Assembly (NCBI GenBank): GCA_030672555.1
Contig: DAOVGD010000137.1
Span: 1 to 6,666, forward strand
From: Desulfobacterales bacterium
GTDB taxonomy: Bacteria > Desulfobacterota > Desulfobacteria > Desulfobacterales > C00003106
Direction: 5' to 3'
Length of the DNA stretch: 6,666 nucleotides
Shown: positions 6,205 through 6,666 of the stretch, piece after piece
Numbering within the stretch: the stretch's first letter is position 1
How the letters are laid out: the number at the start of each line of letters is the position of its first letter
The notes under the pieces: generated by a model
Database searches by the model: none
Told to the model about the DNA's origin: nothing
Seen by the model: only the letters and a program-made list of their open reading frames with translations
Position numbers and translations under genes: made by a program

Positions 6205-6212
6205 ACATCTTT

Positions 6213-6254
6213 GTCATTTGTCATTCGTCATTTGTCATTCGTCATTGGTCATTT
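6213..6254 (+). repeat. Six tandem GTCATTn heptamers in the atpQ-atpR spacer
   Basis: Six contiguous 7-base units GTCATT plus a variable base (T, C, T, C, G, T) begin nine bases after the atpQ stop; a diverged unit GTTATGA follows. The reverse complement nAATGAC is the same core seen in the last units before atpC (ACCAATG AC...). The array fills half of the 82-base gap and ends about 30 bases before atpR. Confidence 0.88.
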
Positions 6255-6286
6255 GTTATGATACAACACATAGCGTAATATAAAAA

Positions 6287-6550
6287 ATGAGCTATCTCCT
6301 TCTTTTCATAGCAGGAATCGCAATCGGAACGATTTTTTTTGTCACTTTAAGATGGCAGGTCAGGCTGTTACTTGAAAAAAAGACCATGCTAAAATTCTCC
6401 CTGATTACTCTTGCGCGATTTGGCTTCCTAACAGGTTCTACTTATCTGTTGTTAAAATACGGGGGATGGCAAGGAGGGATTCTTGCGCTCGCTGGCATCA
6501 TTACGGTTCGTTTCCTCATGCTTCAAAAAACTAAAAGTGCAATGCGATGA
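6287..6550 (+). CDS. atpR: N-ATPase accessory membrane protein AtpR
   Basis: An 87-residue, very hydrophobic inner-membrane protein with three predicted helices at about 3-20, 36-56 and 63-80. Arginines lie in or at the membrane edge: R22 and R26 in TLRWQVR after TM1, R44 within TM2 (LARFGF), and R75 within TM3 (TVRFLM). AtpR is the hallmark small protein of N-ATPase operons, placed between atpQ and atpB. Its membrane arginines have been proposed to interact with carboxylates of c subunits; this is a proposal from the family, not shown here. The start ATG at 6287 has no clear Shine-Dalgarno (upstream is AATATAAAAA), so initiation may be weak. The stop TGA overlaps an ATG (ATGA at 6547-6550), the usual arrangement for coupling to the next gene. 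Confidence 0.85.
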   Translation: MSYLLLFIAGIAIGTIFFVTLRWQVRLLLEKKTMLKFSLITLARFGFLTGSTYLLLKYGGWQGGILALAGIITVRFLMLQKTKSAMR

Positions 6551-6577
6551 GTGACAGGCTTGGAAGTAACCCTTATC

Positions 6578-6654
6578 TCACCGCAAAGACGCAAAGAGCG
6601 CAAAGTTTTAAAGACTATAAATTTTTCTTTGCGTCCTTTGCGTCTTTGCGGTGA
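6578..6654. repeat. Large inverted repeat with 28-bp arms after atpR
   Basis: Arms at 6578-6605 and 6627-6654 match at 26 of 28 positions when one is reverse-complemented, with a 21-base AT-rich loop. The arm starts TCACCGCAAAGACG and is itself built from CGCAAAGA-like units of about 8 bases. Repeats of the form ACCGCAAAGACGCAAAG are, to my recollection, dispersed in many unrelated bacterial genomes. It lies where the start of atpB is expected, 27 bases after the atpR stop. A U-tract does not follow on either side, so it is not a standard terminator. Confidence 0.92.
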
Positions 6655-6666
6655 ACTATTGCCGGA

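Noticed and set aside
6547..6654. 35-codon frame as a real gene or as atpB
   Set aside because: Most of it is translation of the inverted repeat, with none of the features of the F0 a subunit.

Overview
The window reads as a piece of a mesophilic, moderate-GC Gram-negative chromosome, most likely from the sulfate-reducing or syntrophic Desulfobacterota (old Deltaproteobacteria). The lineage is inferred from three things: a zinc-ribbon/DUF3426-like membrane protein with a long acidic linker next to hpt, an N-type ATPase operon, and repeat-rich intergenic DNA. No rRNA or phylogenetic marker is present, and N-ATPase operons move laterally, so the assignment is tentative.

Left part, minus strand. 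Positions 1-965 hold a nearly complete two-helix potassium channel fused to an RCK/TrkA regulatory module, whose last residues lie beyond the left edge. A gene-free stretch (966-1373) follows, with an inverted repeat, a small palindrome and a heptamer array around a GC-rich hairpin. Then comes a two-gene minus-strand unit: hpt (hypoxanthine phosphoribosyltransferase, start re-placed to an ATG at 3578) followed 15 bp later by a 556-residue zinc-ribbon, acidic-linker, single-helix membrane protein.

Middle. The region 3579-3924 is a divergent intergenic region. It has a candidate promoter towards hpt, an AT-rich candidate promoter towards the ATPase genes, and a perfect 9+2+9 palindrome 37 bp before atpD.

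Right part, plus strand. atpD, atpC, atpQ (AtpI-like) and atpR are in the order that opens the N-ATPase operon (atpDCQRBEFAG), the laterally transferred, probably Na+-translocating form of F-type ATPase; atpB and later genes should follow beyond the right edge. The beta and epsilon subunits belong to the F1 sector. AtpQ and AtpR are small membrane proteins particular to this operon type, thought to assist assembly or function of the rotor ring.

The most unusual aspect is the spacers of this normally compact operon. The atpD-atpC gap is almost entirely a 7-bp-periodic array: 24 uninterrupted heptamers that switch orientation at a central palindrome and run through the Shine-Dalgarno and ATG of atpC. 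The atpQ-atpR gap carries a second heptamer array. The atpR 3' end is followed by a long 28-bp-armed inverted repeat where atpB would be expected to start. I found no convincing new enzyme system; the novelty lies in these repeats and their placement.
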